Positions 16,439 through 18,102 of a DNA stretch of 18,102 nt are shown piece after piece. The stretch lies in the NCBI RefSeq assembly GCF_002341865.1, contig NZ_DDOV01000119.1, forward strand, positions 67,305 to 85,406, read 5' to 3'. The DNA is from Clostridium sp. UBA2485. GTDB lineage: Bacteria > Bacillota > Clostridia > Clostridiales > Clostridiaceae. Below the pieces are notes generated by a model. That model was not told where the DNA came from. It saw only the letters and a program-made list of their open reading frames with translations, and searched no databases. The position numbers and the translations under genes are program-made. Numbering within the stretch: position 1 is the first letter of the stretch; each line of letters starts with the position of its first letter.

Positions 16439-16876
16439 TTAATCACCTACTGCAAAAGTTAACTCTGCTTCACAAGCTACTTCTTCATTTACTGTTGCTA
16501 TTGCTTTACCTATACCCATAGGTCCCCTCATTTTTATTATTTCTACCTTTAGCTTTAAGGTATCTCCTGGAACTACTTTCTTTCTAAATCTAGCATTTTT
16601 AATTCCGCCAAAATAAGCAGTTTTACCTCTAAAATCATCAGTGTCAAGTAATGCAACTGCACCTACTTGTGCCAATGCTTCAATAATTATCACTCCTGGA
16701 AGTACAGGCTCCTTAGGAAAATGTCCTTGAAAAAAGTACTCATTCATAGTTATATTTTTTATTCCTATAGCACTTTTACCTGGAATAACTTCTTCAATTT
16801 TATCTATGAATAAAAAGGGATATCTATGAGGTATTATTTCTTGTATTTGTCTTATATCATAACTTTTCTTTTCCAA
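16439..16876 (-). CDS. fabZ: 3-hydroxyacyl-[acyl-carrier-protein] dehydratase
   Basis: This hot-dog-fold enzyme dehydrates 3-hydroxyacyl-ACP to trans-2-enoyl-ACP in fatty acid elongation. The family motif HRYPFLFIDKI is near the N-terminus. The catalytic pair is in GHFPKEPVLPGVIIIEALAQ, histidine at 52 and glutamate at 66 from the start chosen. I prefer a TTG start at 16876 because GGGAGAG lies 6 nt upstream and the resulting MEKKSYDIRQIQ fits the usual length near 145 residues. The ATG five codons earlier (16891) has only AT-rich sequence upstream and no SD, though it remains possible. It lies 37 nt after accB. The TAA stop coincides with the target duplication of the adjacent repeat element, so the original 3' flank was displaced without changing the protein. 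Confidence 0.93.
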   Translation of the reverse strand: MEKKSYDIRQIQEIIPHRYPFLFIDKIEEVIPGKSAIGIKNITMNEYFFQGHFPKEPVLPGVIIIEALAQVGAVALLDTDDFRGKTAYFGGIKNARFRKKVVPGDTLKLKVEIIKMRGPMGIGKAIATVNEEVACEAELTFAVGD

Positions 16877-16913
16877 ACTTTTCTCTCCCATATAATAATT
16901 TTTTTATTAAATT

Positions 16914-17408
16914 CTAATCCTTCTTTATCTTAAATAGACATTGGCCATATTCGACCATATCTTCATTTTCTACTAATATCTCTGTAATAATGCCATCTAC
17001 ATCACTTTCAATTTCATTCATAAGCTTCATAGCTTCTATTATACAAAGCACATCTCCCTTTTTAACCTTACTTCCCACCTCTACAAAAACTTTAGAATCA
17101 GGACTAGATGATGAGTAAAAGGTCCCTACTATAGGTGAATTTATAGTGCATAGATCTTCACTACAATAAGCCTCTGCTTCAACTCTCTCCGGCGATTTTT
17201 CCATAGTTTTTTTACTATTATTTTCTAAATTCAATTGAGTATCTACTGATGTTTCATGCATAACAGAAGATGAATTCTTCTCTAGAATATTAACAACTTC
17301 AATTTCTTTTTTCATTTTTATTTTTAGGCCATCTTGCTCTACCTCAAAGGATGTAAGATTTGATTCACTAACAGCTTTTATAAGCTGCTGTAAGCTTTTA
17401 AAATCCAT
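16914..17408 (-). CDS. accB: Acetyl-CoA carboxylase biotin carboxyl carrier protein
   Basis: The 164-residue carrier is biotinylated on the lysine of EAMKLMNE (K128) and shuttles carboxyl groups from AccC to AccA/AccD. The N-terminal domain (about 1-35, LQQLIKAVSESNLTSFEVE) is typical of AccB. A polar low-complexity linker follows (about 45-85), shorter on Ala/Pro than in proteobacteria, then the lipoyl-like biotinyl domain from INSPIVGTFY to the end. The start is the ATG at 17408 with GGGAGGAG 5 nt upstream; an ATG five codons earlier would place the SD inside the gene and is rejected. It begins 2 nt after the fabF stop, and its SD is formed by the last codons of fabF, indicating translational coupling. 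Confidence 0.96.
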   Translation of the reverse strand: MDFKSLQQLIKAVSESNLTSFEVEQDGLKIKMKKEIEVVNILEKNSSSVMHETSVDTQLNLENNSKKTMEKSPERVEAEAYCSEDLCTINSPIVGTFYSSSSPDSKVFVEVGSKVKKGDVLCIIEAMKLMNEIESDVDGIITEILVENEDMVEYGQCLFKIKKD

Positions 17409-17410
17409 AA

Positions 17411-18102
17411 TTACTCCTCCCATTTTTTAAGTAAAATACTAGCATTATGTCCACCAAATCCTAAAGAGTTAGATAGTGCATATTTTAATTTTCTACTTCT
17501 TCCCACATTAGGAACATAATCTAAATCACAATCTTCATCTTGAATTTTAAGTCCTATAGTAGGAGGTATAAATCCTTCTTCTAAAGATTTAATACATACT
17601 ATAGCCTCTACTGCTCCAGCTGCTCCAAGTAAATGTCCTATCATAGACTTAGTTGAACTTATTGGTATTTTATATGCTTCTTCTCCAAATACCGATTTTA
17701 TCGCTAAGGTTTCAAATTTATCATTATATGGAGTACTGGTTCCATGAGCATTTATATAAGAAACATCACTTGCTTCTATTTGAGCTTCTTCTATAGCCAT
17801 TTTCATAGCCCTTGCTGCTCCTTCGCCATCTGGTGATGGTTGAGTTATATGAAAAGCATCACCAGTGGCACCATATCCTAACATTTCTCCATATATCCTC
17901 GCTTCTCTTGACTTTGCATGATCAAGGGATTCAAGAATAACAATTCCTGCTCCTTCTCCCATAACAAATCCATTACGTTCTTTATCAAAAGGAATTGATG
18001 CCCTTAAAGGATCTTCACTTTTTGTCAGTGCTGTTAATGAAGAAAATCCTGCCATTGCTATATCAACTATAGGTGCTTCACATCCTCCTGCAATAATTAC
18101 AT
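17411..18102 (-). CDS. fabF: Beta-ketoacyl-[acyl-carrier-protein] synthase II (5' part outside window)
   Basis: The C-terminal 229 residues are seen and the frame stays open to the right edge. The enzyme condenses malonyl-ACP with acyl-ACP. Two of the three catalytic residues are visible: the histidine of NAHGTSTPYND, and the second histidine with its lysine in STKSMIGHLLGAAGA. The C-terminal SNSLGFGGHNASILLKKW is typical of FabF. The active-site cysteine lies beyond the window. The internal ATG at 18055 is not the start, since the frame continues upstream with conserved sequence (IIAGGCEAPI). It is followed 2 nt later by accB, as in clostridial fab operons. Confidence 0.96.
   Translation of the reverse strand, partial: VIIAGGCEAPIVDIAMAGFSSLTALTKSEDPLRASIPFDKERNGFVMGEGAGIVILESLDHAKSREARIYGEMLGYGATGDAFHITQPSPDGEGAARAMKMAIEEAQIEASDVSYINAHGTSTPYNDKFETLAIKSVFGEEAYKIPISSTKSMIGHLLGAAGAVEAIVCIKSLEEGFIPPTIGLKIQDEDCDLDYVPNVGRSRKLKYALSNSLGFGGHNASILLKKWEE

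Noticed and set aside
18053..18055. ATG at 18055 as the start of fabF
   Set aside because: The frame continues upstream to the window edge with conserved FabF sequence; it is an internal methionine.
1..18102. CRISPR array, tRNA or rRNA genes, insertion sequence transposase
   Set aside because: No regularly spaced direct repeats, no cloverleaf-like sequence and no transposase-like frame were seen on either strand.

Overview
The window is very AT-rich DNA with strong AGGAGG-type ribosome binding sites. Its gene content is typical of a low-GC Firmicute, most likely Clostridium sensu stricto: an oxygen-sensitive acyl-CoA dehydratase activase, a SEC-C methionine aminopeptidase, a DegV protein and a type II fatty acid synthesis operon in the clostridial order. 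All supported genes lie on the minus strand, so the text reads from high to low coordinates. No tRNA, rRNA, CRISPR array, transposase or prophage was seen.

Right part (about 12.9-18.1 kb): the downstream half of the fatty acid synthesis operon, fabF (5' end outside the window)-accB-fabZ-accC-accD-accA. AccB, AccC, AccD and AccA form the complete acetyl-CoA carboxylase that makes malonyl-CoA. FabF and FabZ are the condensing and dehydrating steps of chain elongation. The operon ends in a 19-bp hairpin terminator at about 12.72-12.76 kb. Between fabZ and accC sits a 158-bp hairpin-forming repeat that abuts the fabZ stop codon.

Middle part (about 9.2-12.3 kb): three apparently separate small units, namely a DegV/FakB-type fatty-acid-binding protein (functionally close to the fab operon), a small amidase-domain protein starting at TTG, and a type I methionine aminopeptidase with an N-terminal SEC-C metal-binding motif.

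Left part (1-8.9 kb): a 1808-residue multidomain signalling protein (kinase fold lacking catalytic residues, AAA-type ATPase, TPR-like helices, GAF, GGEEF diguanylate cyclase, GAF), then the first 1083 codons of a very large 2-hydroxyacyl-CoA dehydratase activase-like protein running off the left edge.

The least expected feature is a family of short non-coding elements in the intergenic regions (3282-3335, 12289-12416, 12763-12913, 16281-16438, and possibly a 28-bp remnant at 16168-16195). They share GGCATC...GATGCC ends, fold on themselves almost end to end, and are each flanked by a 3-bp TTA duplication in the same element orientation. They look like a MITE-type repeat with no transposase in view. 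The best copy inserted exactly at the fabZ stop codon, and the duplication regenerates that stop.
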